Shown here in pieces: positions 1 through 5,675 of a stretch of DNA of 11,625 bases. A model generated the notes under the pieces. The model searched no databases, had not been told where the DNA came from, and saw only the letters and a list, made by a program, of their open reading frames with translations. The translations under genes and the position numbers were made by a program. This DNA comes from Lachnospiraceae bacterium UBA1755 (lineage in GTDB: Bacteria; Bacillota; Clostridia; Lachnospirales; Lachnospiraceae), in the NCBI GenBank assembly GCA_002314805.1, contig DCHJ01000081.1, forward strand, positions 7,846-19,470, read 5' to 3'. How positions within the stretch are numbered: the first letter of the stretch is position 1; every line of letters starts with the position of its first letter.

Positions 1-12
1 CCTTCCTAAAAG

Positions 13-86
13 CGTGCGCGAGAGGATTTGAACCCCCGACACCTTGGTCCGTAGCCAAGTGCTCTATCCAGCTGAGCTACGCACAC
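13..86 (-). tRNA. tRNA-Arg(ACG)
   Basis: On the minus strand this folds as a full cloverleaf. The 7-bp acceptor stem is 80-86 with 14-20, the D arm carries GCTC/GAGC, and the anticodon stem CTTGG/CCAAG encloses the loop CTACGGA. The T arm has the TTCGAAT loop. The anticodon ACG is normally deaminated to ICG by TadA and reads CGU/CGC/CGA. The 3' CCA is not encoded. A promoter lies about 26 bases upstream of the mature 5' end, so the gene is probably transcribed alone or first in a leftward unit. Confidence 0.97.
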
Positions 87-111
87 CCATCCGCTTCCTG
101 CGAACTCGACT

Positions 112-140
112 ATTATATAACCTTTCTGTATAAATTGCAA
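112..140 (-). promoter_or_regulatory. sigma-A-type promoter for tRNA-Arg, reading leftward
   Basis: On the minus strand the -35 is TTGCAA (140-135) and the -10 is TATAAT (117-112), separated by exactly 17 bases. The expected start of transcription is near 105, giving a short pre-tRNA leader of about 19 bases. The -35 hexamer is its own reverse complement and is also the -35 of the rightward ecfA1 promoter. Confidence 0.75.
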
Positions 141-163
141 TCACTTTTATTATTTGCTATAAT
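135..163 (+). promoter_or_regulatory. extended -10 sigma-A-type promoter for ecfA1
   Basis: TTGCAA (135-140) and TATAAT (158-163) are 17 bases apart, and TGC directly before the -10 makes it an extended -10. Transcription should start at about 170-172, at or within two bases of the GTG start of ecfA1. It shares its -35 with the leftward tRNA-Arg promoter. Confidence 0.75.
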
Positions 164-171
164 GAAGCCTC

Positions 172-1020
172 GTGATCGAAGTAAATAAAATTACATATGA
201 TTATATCGTGCGTGATGAGAACGATGAGATCGAGGATTCGGTGCGTGCTGTAAATGAGGTAAGCCTCAATATAGCACAAGGCGAATTTATTTGCGTGCTG
301 GGTCATAACGGCAGCGGCAAATCCACACTTGCCAAGACACTCAACGCGATCCTCCTTCCGACCTTTGGTGAGGTACTTGTCATGGGCATGAATACCAGAG
401 ACGAGACCTGTACGCTGGAGATCAGGAAAAACGTCGGTATGGTATTTCAGAACCCGGACAACCAGATCGTATCCAACGTAGTCGAAGAGGATGTAGCCTT
501 CGGACCGGAGAACCTTGGAGTGCCCACAGAAGAGATCATCGCCAGGGTGGCAAAGGCCTGCGAGCGGGCAGGTATCGCAGAGAAACGCATGATGAGTCCC
601 AATCAGCTCTCCGGAGGGCAGAAACAGAGAGTCGCGATTGCCGGAGTGCTTGCGATGCATTCCAAATGCATAGTCCTGGATGAGGCGACAGCCATGCTCG
701 ATCCGATCGGCAGGAAAGATGTCATGCGCACCCTCATTTCATTAAACAAAGAAGACGGGATCACGATCGTGCTCATCACACATTACATGGAAGAAGCCAT
801 AAATGCTGACCGTGTGATCGTTATGGATCAGGCCAGGATAGTGATGGAGGGCACCCCGAAAGAAGTATTTTCACAGCCGGAACGCATCCGAAGGTATGGT
901 ATCGATGTGCCGCAGGTAACGGAACTCGCAGAGGCGCTTATGAAGCGCGGGGTCGCATTGCCAAAAGGAATCTTAACGACAGAGGAGCTTATCAGTGAGC
1001 TTAAAAATCGAAAAGCTTAA
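172..1020 (+). CDS. ecfA1: ECF transporter ATPase EcfA1
   Basis: One of the two cytoplasmic ATPases of the energy-coupling factor module. With EcfA2 and the membrane scaffold EcfT it powers uptake through interchangeable S-components for vitamins or metal ions, which are encoded elsewhere. The 282-residue protein has a complete ABC ATPase set: Walker A GHNGSGKST (44-52), Q-loop Q93, signature LSGGQKQR (146-153), Walker B with catalytic E171, D-loop near 174-178 and switch His204. The GTG start is forced by an in-frame TGA at 163-165, only nine bases upstream, and the first residues match the family start. No Shine-Dalgarno precedes it, and the predicted transcription start falls on the start codon, so the mRNA may be leaderless. 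The 3' end overlaps ecfA2 by 26 bases, which suggests translational coupling. Confidence 0.95.
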   Translation: MIEVNKITYDYIVRDENDEIEDSVRAVNEVSLNIAQGEFICVLGHNGSGKSTLAKTLNAILLPTFGEVLVMGMNTRDETCTLEIRKNVGMVFQNPDNQIVSNVVEEDVAFGPENLGVPTEEIIARVAKACERAGIAEKRMMSPNQLSGGQKQRVAIAGVLAMHSKCIVLDEATAMLDPIGRKDVMRTLISLNKEDGITIVLITHYMEEAINADRVIVMDQARIVMEGTPKEVFSQPERIRRYGIDVPQVTELAEALMKRGVALPKGILTTEELISELKNRKA

Positions 1021-1837
1021 CTATATATACAATGCAGGTACGGTCCTTGAATCCTATGCGGTGAAGGACGTCTCCTTTGAGATACAAAAGGGGGAATCCG
1101 TGGGGATCATAGGGCGTACCGGATCCGGCAAGTCAACACTCATCCAGCATTTCAACGGACTGCTGAAGGCGACCAGAGGCACAGTACTTTTTGACGGTAA
1201 AAACATAGCCGAAAAGGGGTACAGCCTCAAAAACCTGAGAAAGAAAGTGGGGCTCGTGTTCCAGTATCCGGAGTATCAGCTTTTTGAGGAGACAGTGATA
1301 AAGGATGTGGCGTTTGGTCCCAGAAACCAGGGGGCAGACGAGCAGCAGGCAATGCTCAAGGCGCAGAATGCCCTCAGGATGACAGGGGTGAGCGAGGAAC
1401 TGTATAACAAATCACCCTTTGAGCTTTCCGGCGGACAGAAGAGGAGAGTTGCGATCGCAGGCGTACTGGCGATGGAACCGGAATATCTGATACTTGATGA
1501 ACCTACCGCAGGTCTTGATCCGAGAGGCAGGGATGAGATACTTAACATGGTGGCAGAACTGAGAGAACGCATAGGCATTGCCGTAGTACTCGTATCCCAC
1601 AGCATGGAAGATGTGGCAAGGTATGTGGACAGGCTCCTTGTACTGCATCACGGCGAACTTGTTTATGATGCACCGCCCAGGGAAGTGTTCAGACATGCCG
1701 AGGAGCTTGAGAAGATCGGTCTTTCCGCCCCGCAGATGGTATATGCGGCAAGAGCGCTCCGGGAGGCAGGCTATGCTCTGCCGGAGGACCTCATCAATGT
1801 GGACGAGGTGGCTGACGAACTGATGAAATTACTGTGA
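995..1837 (+). CDS. ecfA2: ECF transporter ATPase EcfA2
   Basis: Second ATPase of the ECF module, expected to form a heterodimer with EcfA1 at the inner face of the membrane. The 280 residues include Walker A GRTGSGKST (40-48), Q-loop Q90, signature LSGGQKRR (144-151), Walker B YLILDEP with catalytic E169, D-loop AGLDP (172-176) and switch His202. All key residues are intact. The GTG start at 995 lies inside the end of ecfA1 and has a good AGAGGAG site (981-987) seven bases upstream. The TGA stop is itself part of the first unit of a tandem repeat array, so this gene runs straight into the array that separates it from ecfT. Confidence 0.95.
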   Translation: MSLKIEKLNYIYNAGTVLESYAVKDVSFEIQKGESVGIIGRTGSGKSTLIQHFNGLLKATRGTVLFDGKNIAEKGYSLKNLRKKVGLVFQYPEYQLFEETVIKDVAFGPRNQGADEQQAMLKAQNALRMTGVSEELYNKSPFELSGGQKRRVAIAGVLAMEPEYLILDEPTAGLDPRGRDEILNMVAELRERIGIAVVLVSHSMEDVARYVDRLLVLHHGELVYDAPPREVFRHAEELEKIGLSAPQMVYAARALREAGYALPEDLINVDEVADELMKLL

Positions 1838-2211
1838 CTGCTTATGCCGGGGATATCCGACCGCAGTGAGGGCAAGGCGGTATCAACATAGAATAGCTGT
1901 GACTGCTTGTGTAGGGATATCCGGCTGCAGTGAGGGCAAGGTGATATCAACATAGAATAACCGTGACTGCTTATGTCCGGGATATCCGGACACAGCGAGG
2001 ACAAGGCGATATCAACATAGAATAGCTATGCCTGCTTGTGTAGGGAGTGTACGACCGCAGTCAGGACAAGCCGGAATTAACATAACGTAGCTGTGAGTGC
2101 CGGCAAAAATATCTGACTCAGTCAGGGGATTACGGGATTAAAATATAATAGCTGCGACTGCTTATGTCGGGTAAGCCGGCTGCAGTCAGGACATAGTGCA
2201 TTGTACATAAC
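1832..2211 (+). repeat. six-unit array of about 65-bp imperfect tandem repeats
   Basis: Units begin with a GTGACTGC-like octamer at 1834, 1899, 1963, 2028, 2093 and 2154, giving periods of 65, 64, 65, 65 and 61. Units 1-3 are the most alike, units 4-6 have drifted. Most units share a distal segment resembling AACATAGAATAGC. Hairpin potential recurs: in unit 6 GACTGC (2156-2161) pairs with GCAGTC (2182-2187), and in unit 3 GTCCGG (1975-1980) pairs with CCGGAC (1986-1991). No credible gene lies here. The array fills the gap between ecfA2 and ecfT, which are usually close together. Confidence 0.85.
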
Positions 2212-2217
2212 TGAGAT

Positions 2218-3009
2218 ATGCTGAGAGACATTACACTCGGACAATATTATCCGACGGACTCCGTGCTGCACAGGCTGGATCCGCGGACGAAGCTGTTTGG
2301 AACGATGATCTACATCATCGGTCTGTTTTTGTGCAAATCATGGATAGAATACGGGATCGCAGCTGCAGCGCTGGCCGTCATGATCATATTGTCACGGGTT
2401 CCTGTGAGCTTCATGTTCAGAGGGCTTAAGGCTATCGCGATCCTGCTCCTTATCAGCGTGGTCTTTAATCTGTTTCTTACAGACGGTGAGATCTGGATAA
2501 AGATCGGATTCCTGCGCATCACTTACGAAGGACTGAGGCTGGCAGGTCAGATGGCCGCGAGGCTTATCTGTCTTGTCATAGGTGCGAGCATCATGACTCT
2601 TACTACTACTCCTAACGCGCTTACAGACGGGCTGGAGAGATCCCTGGGCTTCCTTAAGGTGATCAGGGTACCGGTGCATGAGATAGCAATGATGATGAGC
2701 ATCGCTCTCAGGTTCATCCCCATACTTATCGAGGAGACGGACAAGATCATGAAGGCTCAGATGGCAAGAGGCGCTGACTTTGAAAACGGAGGGCTCATCG
2801 AAAAAGCCAAAGCTATGGTACCGCTCCTCGTCCCGCTTTTCATTTCGGCGTTCCGCAGGGCAACGGATCTTGCCACAGCCATGGAGGCCCGGTGCTATCA
2901 CGGGGGTGAAGGCCGTACCAAGATGAAGCCGCTTAAATATAATGCGCGGGACTATGCTGCATATATCATAGTCATTGCATTTCTTGTATTGCTTATCCTG
3001 ATAAGATAG
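2218..3009 (+). CDS. ecfT: ECF transporter membrane scaffold EcfT
   Basis: Integral membrane component that links the two ATPases to the substrate-binding S-component. The 263-residue sequence opens with a family-typical segment (DITLGQYYPTDSVLHRLDPR) and has hydrophobic stretches at about 27-39, 45-59, 70-87, 108-128, 152-170, 198-214 and 243-262. The coupling-helix motifs are visible: ARG at 183-185 and ARC at 224-226, the latter followed by YHGGEGRT. Cys in place of Gly in the second motif is, from memory, common in clostridial members. The ATG start matches the family, but its upstream region lacks a convincing ribosome binding site. Repeat arrays flank the gene on both sides. It is expected to work with the preceding ATPases. 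Confidence 0.94.
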   Translation: MLRDITLGQYYPTDSVLHRLDPRTKLFGTMIYIIGLFLCKSWIEYGIAAAALAVMIILSRVPVSFMFRGLKAIAILLLISVVFNLFLTDGEIWIKIGFLRITYEGLRLAGQMAARLICLVIGASIMTLTTTPNALTDGLERSLGFLKVIRVPVHEIAMMMSIALRFIPILIEETDKIMKAQMARGADFENGGLIEKAKAMVPLLVPLFISAFRRATDLATAMEARCYHGGEGRTKMKPLKYNARDYAAYIIVIAFLVLLILIR

Positions 3010-3097
3010 CCGGTTCGCCGGATGCATGGGAAGGCATGCCGCCGCCTCATAAAGAGAAGCGCCGTAAGAGCCGGTTCGTCGGATGCATGGGAAGGCA
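3009..3097 (+). repeat. pair of 28-bp direct repeats, 61 bp apart
   Basis: A 28-base segment beginning GCCGGTTCG and ending GGGAAGGCA occurs at 3009-3036 and 3070-3097 with a single difference. The first copy starts on the last base of the ecfT stop codon. The sequence between copies is only weakly repeated. No gene is evident. Confidence 0.8.
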
Positions 3098-3142
3098 GTT
3101 CTGCCGGATACCGGCGTACCGCTTAGTGGCAGACAGTAATGT

Positions 3143-3274
3143 GATGAACTGAGTGACTGCAGGTACCTCGCTGTGTGCATCCGCAATACATAAACTGCAA
3201 TTGGTAATGATGAACTGAGTGACTGCAGGTACCTCGCTGTGCGCACCCGCAATACATAAATATAATTGGTAACA
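3143..3274 (+). repeat. two tandem copies of a 66-bp repeat
   Basis: Copies at 3143-3208 and 3209-3274 are nearly identical over the first two thirds, which contains GAGTGACTGCAGGTACCTCG and then an ATACATAA segment. Unit length, the GTGACTGC core and the ACATA segment resemble the array before ecfT, so both may belong to one repeat family. The rest of the 3010-3318 gap holds the 28-bp pair and a small hairpin (near 3275-3293) ahead of truA; no gene is seen. Confidence 0.8.
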
Positions 3275-3318
3275 TTGTACCGCTGTCCGGGTACATACAA
3301 TACAACTGATAGGGAAAT

Positions 3319-4062
3319 ATGAGAAGAATCCGACTTATAATTGCATACGACGGTACCAACTACTGCGGGTGGCAGAAGCAGCCCAACGGGGTGACCATAG
3401 AGGAAGTGCTCAACGGCGCGCTTTCAGATCTGTGCGGGGAAGAAATAGAGGTCATTGGGGCCAGCCGCACAGACTCCGGGGTGCATGCCTATGGCAATGT
3501 GGCGGTTTTTGATACGGAGAAGTCGCGTATGGCAGCTGACAGGTTTGCATATGCGCTTAATCAGCGCCTCCCCGAAGACATCCGTGTGCAGTATTCCGAT
3601 GAGGTGGCAGCGGACTGGCATCCGCGCAAGCGTGACTGCGTGAAGGCATACGAGTACCGTATATTAAACCGGCGTATCGACATACCGACTGAGCGTCTAT
3701 ATTCGCATTTCTGCTATTTTGATCTTGACGTGGAAAGGATGAGAGAAGCAACGGGGTATATTGTGGGGACGCATGATTTCACCAGCTTCTGCTCCATTAA
3801 GTCTCAGGCGACAAGTCCTGTCAGGACTGTGCATGCACTGGAGATCCTTGAGGACGGGGATATGATCACGATCCATATCGAAGGAGGGGGATTCCTTTAC
3901 AATATGGTGCGCATCATAGCGGGTACCCTTATCAAGGTGGGGATGGGTGTATACCCTCCGGAGCATGTAAGGGAGATAATTGAAGGCCGGGACAGGCAGC
4001 TTGCGGGGCAGACTATGCCGGCAAAGGGACTGACATTAATAGGGATTGACTATTTGGAGTAA
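3319..4062 (+). CDS. truA: tRNA pseudouridine(38-40) synthase TruA
   Basis: Converts uridines 38-40 in the anticodon arm of many tRNAs to pseudouridine, in the cytoplasm. The 247-residue length is normal for the family. The catalytic aspartate is D52 in the motif RTDSGVHA (50-57). The conserved segment KAYEYRI (109-115) and the C-terminal GGGFLYNMVRIIAGTL region are intact. The ATG at 3319 has an AGGGA site (3311-3315) just upstream. Placement between ecfT and rplM is a common Firmicute arrangement. The rplM promoter overlaps the last codons of this gene. Confidence 0.96.
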   Translation: MRRIRLIIAYDGTNYCGWQKQPNGVTIEEVLNGALSDLCGEEIEVIGASRTDSGVHAYGNVAVFDTEKSRMAADRFAYALNQRLPEDIRVQYSDEVAADWHPRKRDCVKAYEYRILNRRIDIPTERLYSHFCYFDLDVERMREATGYIVGTHDFTSFCSIKSQATSPVRTVHALEILEDGDMITIHIEGGGFLYNMVRIIAGTLIKVGMGVYPPEHVREIIEGRDRQLAGQTMPAKGLTLIGIDYLE

Positions 4063-4074
4063 CTGCATTATAAT
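4046..4074 (+). promoter_or_regulatory. promoter for the rplM-rpsI operon
   Basis: TTGACT (4046-4051) and TATAAT (4069-4074) are separated by 17 bases, close to a consensus sigma-A promoter. The -35 lies inside the end of truA. The predicted transcription start near 4081 gives an 85-base leader before rplM. Confidence 0.85.
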
Positions 4075-4080
4075 CTTTAT

Positions 4081-4165
4081 TTGCGCGAGTTTGCTCGGTG
4101 CCCGGACATCACCGAATGAAGTCGTATAAATAAACATGATAACAACACATTTTTGGAGGAAAGTT
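4081..4165 (+). promoter_or_regulatory. rplM mRNA leader with two overlapping hairpins
   Basis: Two small stems are visible: CGAG (4086-4089) with CTCG (4094-4097) around TTTG, and CGGTG (4096-4100) with CACCG (4110-4114). They share bases 4096-4097, so they cannot both form. Many Firmicutes have an L13-binding leader for autogenous control of rplM, and this could be a relative, but consensus identity cannot be checked here. Confidence 0.4.
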
Positions 4166-4600
4166 ATGAAGACATTTATGGCTAGCCCAGAGAAGGTCGA
4201 GAGAGCATGGTATGTTGTCGACGCTTCAGGTTGCACACTGGGCCGTCTTTGCACAGAGATCGCAAGGATTCTCCGTGGAAAGAACAAACCGATATATACA
4301 CCTCACGCTGACTGCGGTGATTATGTGATCGTAGTAAATGCAGAGAAGATCAAGGTCACAGGTAAGAAGCTTGATGAGAAGATGTACTATCATCACAGCG
4401 ATTTCATCGGCGGCATGAAGTCAGCTACTCTTAAGGAAGTTCTTGCAAAGAAGCCGGAGATGGTTATCGAGCACGCTGTAAAGGGCATGCTTCCAAGCGG
4501 ACCTCTTGGTGATGAGATGTTTGAGAAGCTTTTCGTTTATGCAGGACCAGAGCACAAGCACCAGGCTCAGAAGCCACAGGTTCTTGAGATCAAGGCTTGA
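4166..4600 (+). CDS. rplM: 50S ribosomal protein L13
   Basis: Early-assembling protein of the large ribosomal subunit that binds 23S rRNA. The 144-residue product has the normal length and family features, including the N-terminal WYVVDASGCTLGRL segment, the GDYVIVVNAEKI segment and MLPSGPLG followed by FVYAGPEHKH. The start at 4166 is chosen because GGAGGA (4155-4160) lies five bases before it; an ATG 30 bases upstream in the same frame would place that site inside the gene. rpsI follows after 14 bases. The neighbouring promoter and leader suggest ribosomal-protein regulation. Confidence 0.97.
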   Translation: MKTFMASPEKVERAWYVVDASGCTLGRLCTEIARILRGKNKPIYTPHADCGDYVIVVNAEKIKVTGKKLDEKMYYHHSDFIGGMKSATLKEVLAKKPEMVIEHAVKGMLPSGPLGDEMFEKLFVYAGPEHKHQAQKPQVLEIKA

Positions 4601-4614
4601 TGGGAGGGATAATC

Positions 4615-5007
4615 ATGGCAAGCACAAAATTTTATGGAACAGGCAGAAGAAAGAAATCTATCGCCAGAGTATATGTAACACCGGGTACAGGTAAGATCAC
4701 TGTTAACAAGAGAGATATCGATGATTACTTCGGTTATGAGACTCTGAAGGTTACAGTACGCCAGCCACTTGAGCTCCTTGGCCTTAACGGTAAGTTTGAT
4801 CTTATGGTTAATGTAAAGGGCGGCGGCTTCACAGGTCAGGCCGGTGCTATCCGTCACGGACTTTCACGTGCGCTCTGCAAGGTTGATGAGGAATATCGTC
4901 CGACACTTAAGAAAGCAGGATTCCTTACAAGAGATCCGAGAATGAAGGAGAGAAAGAAGCCAGGTCTCAAGGCAGCTCGTCGTGCTCCACAGTTTTCAAA
5001 GAGATAA
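4615..5007 (+). CDS. rpsI: 30S ribosomal protein S9
   Basis: Small-subunit protein whose C-terminal tail reaches the P-site tRNA. The 130-residue protein has the standard features: GTGRRKKSIARV near the start, the NVKGGGFTGQAGAIRHG segment in the middle, and the basic tail ending APQFSKR. The ATG at 4615 follows GGGAGGG (4602-4608) by six bases. A TTG 18 bases upstream overlaps the rplM stop and is not a likely start. It is the second and last gene of the rplM operon, with a strong terminator 23 bases downstream. Confidence 0.97.
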   Translation: MASTKFYGTGRRKKSIARVYVTPGTGKITVNKRDIDDYFGYETLKVTVRQPLELLGLNGKFDLMVNVKGGGFTGQAGAIRHGLSRALCKVDEEYRPTLKKAGFLTRDPRMKERKKPGLKAARRAPQFSKR

Positions 5008-5030
5008 TCAAAATCAATACGATTCATTAC

Positions 5031-5064
5031 ACACCTCAGGACTACGGTCCCGGGGTGTTTTTTT
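5031..5064 (+). terminator. intrinsic terminator of rplM-rpsI
   Basis: ACACCTCAGGAC (5031-5042) pairs with GTCCCGGGGTGT (5047-5058) in 11 of 12 positions around a TACG tetraloop, followed by an unbroken T tract to 5064. This cleanly separates the ribosomal operon from the tRNA-rtcB operon. Confidence 0.93.
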
Positions 5065-5193
5065 GTGATGTCATTATATAAAAATGCGGACTCAGCAAAA
5101 AGTGAAGTAGATTACATTTGGACCTGGTTGTTTACTCGGGATAGTTGTATACCAGCGTAAGACAATTGTAAAGACAATTATACTATTGGTTTA
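5065..5193. other. intergenic stretch upstream of the tRNA-rtcB operon
   Basis: No gene is seen. The stretch is AT-rich. Its right end carries two of the three GACAATT direct repeats (5161-5167 and 5173-5179) that sit upstream of the operon promoter. Confidence 0.6.
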
Positions 5194-5202
5194 ATGACAA
5201 TT
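5161..5202 (+). promoter_or_regulatory. three GACAATT direct repeats, candidate operator
   Basis: The heptamer GACAATT occurs at 5161-5167, 5173-5179 and 5196-5202, with start-to-start distances of 12 and 23 bases, about one and two helix turns. The last copy overlaps the -35 of the operon promoter. The small XRE protein encoded in the same operon is one candidate binder; nothing in the sequence proves it. Confidence 0.4.
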
Positions 5203-5222
5203 CAGGATGCCTGTGTTATACT
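5194..5222 (+). promoter_or_regulatory. promoter of the leader-tRNA-rtcB operon
   Basis: ATGACA (5194-5199) and TATACT (5217-5222) are 17 bases apart. The expected transcription start is near 5229, giving a roughly 24-base leader before the small leader ORF. The -35 departs from consensus at its first position, and a GACAATT repeat overlaps it. Confidence 0.6.
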
Positions 5223-5252
5223 TCGTGTCAGAAATAATTGAAAGGAAAAGCA

Positions 5253-5372
5253 ATGAAGAAATATTGTCTGAAATCAGAATATAAGACACGTGGGCTCCGC
5301 TTACTCAGTGACAGCGGTATGCTTTTAATGTGTTCATATGAGATCAGACAGCCGGGGATTGTTCACGGGTAA
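5253..5372 (+). CDS. 39-residue leader ORF, candidate attenuation leader peptide
   Basis: I do not recognise this peptide. It starts MKKYCLKSEY and ends IRQPGIVHG; it is not hydrophobic enough for a membrane peptide and has no signal sequence. The ATG has an AAAGGAAA site (5241-5248) four bases upstream and a suitably placed promoter. Codons read by the four tRNAs of the operon are all present: AAG at 5256 and 5283, AGT at 5307, AGC at 5313, CTT at 5322, GAA at 5277 and GAG at 5340. Leu, Lys, Ser and Glu make up 16 of 39 residues. Codons 28-31 (TCA TAT GAG ATC) are complementary to the 5' side and loop of the terminator that follows. It could instead be a small functional protein, or chance. 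Confidence 0.5.
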   Translation: MKKYCLKSEYKTRGLRLLSDSGMLLMCSYEIRQPGIVHG

Positions 5373-5428
5373 AGGCTGAAGGCAATTATTACGCGCCGCT
5401 TATCTCATATGAGACAGGCGGTTTTTTT
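5331..5428 (+). promoter_or_regulatory. candidate attenuator: antiterminator pairing versus terminator
   Basis: TCATATGAGAT (5334-5344), inside the leader ORF, is perfectly complementary to ATCTCATATGA (5402-5412), with three further pairs (5331-5333 with 5414-5416) across one bulged base. The second segment includes the upper 5' arm and loop of the intrinsic terminator, so the two structures exclude each other. This is the geometry of translation-coupled attenuation, though region 2 lies upstream of the leader stop rather than just after the sensing codons. Confidence 0.55.
5396..5428 (+). terminator. intrinsic terminator just before the tRNA array
   Basis: CCGCTT (5396-5401) pairs with AGGCGG (5416-5421), and TCTC (5403-5406) pairs with GAGA (5411-5414) around an ATAT loop, with one A/C mismatch between. 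Seven Ts follow (5422-5428). It ends two bases before tRNA-Ser, an odd place unless it is conditional. Confidence 0.8.
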
Positions 5429-5430
5429 AT

Positions 5431-5516
5431 GTCTGTGTGTCAGAGTGGTTTATTGAGCCGGTTTGCTAAACCGGTGTGCTATAGAGGCACCGCAAGTTCG
5501 AATCTTGCCGCAGACG
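5431..5516 (+). tRNA. tRNA-Ser(GCU), first tRNA of the rtcB operon
   Basis: Class II tRNA. The acceptor stem GTCTGTG (5431-5437) pairs with CGCAGAC (5509-5515), with one G-T wobble, and the discriminator is G. The D stem has four pairs including one wobble. The anticodon stem CCGGT/ACCGG encloses TTGCTAA, giving anticodon GCT at 5465-5467, which reads AGC/AGU. The long variable arm has the stem GTGC/GCAC, and the T arm has GCAAG/CTTGC with loop TTCGAAT. CCA is not encoded. It looks intact. The next tRNA starts three bases later. Confidence 0.9.
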
Positions 5517-5519
5517 TCT

Positions 5520-5591
5520 GCTTCATTAGCTCAGAGGAAGAGCAGCCGACTCTTGATCGACAGCCCGTGAGCTCAAATTTCATGTGGGGCA
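5520..5591 (+). tRNA. tRNA-Lys(CUU), structurally degenerate
   Basis: A full 72-base cloverleaf can be drawn. The acceptor GCTTCAT (5520-5526) pairs with GTGGGGC (5584-5590) but with three G-T wobbles. The D arm is GCTC/GAGC. The anticodon stem GCCGA/TCGAC has a C-A mismatch at the second pair and encloses CTCTTGA, giving anticodon CTT at 5552-5554, which reads AAG. The T stem GTGAG/TTCAT has wobbles at both ends, and the T loop is CTCAAAT with C at the normally invariant T54. The D-loop GG is kept. Identity follows from the anticodon and the Lys-like CCGACTCTTGA core. It may be a decaying gene, or a deliberately altered tRNA; an ordinary tRNA scan could miss it. Confidence 0.8.
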
Positions 5592-5594
5592 GCT

Positions 5595-5675
5595 GCATCC
5601 GTGGCGGAACGGAAGACGCGTGCGGTTAAGAATCGTATATCAAAGGATGTGAGAGTTCAAGTCTCTCCGGGTGCA
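5595..5675 (+). tRNA. tRNA-Leu(AAG), third tRNA of the rtcB operon
   Basis: Class II tRNA. The acceptor GCATCCG (5595-5601) pairs with CGGGTGC (5668-5674), with one wobble, and the discriminator is A. The D arm keeps the leucine-type GGCGGAAC...GACGC pattern with a slightly short loop. The anticodon stem TGCGG/TCGTA has two G-T pairs around TTAAGAA, giving anticodon AAG at 5628-5630, which reads CUU. The variable arm is short and weak. The T arm GAGAG/CTCTC with TTCAAGT is sound. It ends 42 bases before the rtcB start and is evidently cotranscribed with it. Confidence 0.87.

Noticed and set aside
1832..2211. CRISPR array
   Set aside because: The whole 65-bp unit is repeated with gradual divergence; there are no identical short repeats with unique spacers and no cas genes.
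2392..3300. A 302-codon open frame on the minus strand across ecfT
   Set aside because: It lies opposite the well-supported ecfT, and its N-terminal part is only the translation of the tandem repeats (a duplicated TARYLQSLSSS peptide).
4136..4165. Upstream ATG start for rplM
   Set aside because: It would place the strong GGAGGA site inside the coding region; L13 homologs start at the 4166 ATG.
5229..5430. T-box riboswitch upstream of the tRNA array
   Set aside because: No T-box core sequence or stem I organisation was seen; the leader is better explained by an ORF and complementary segments.
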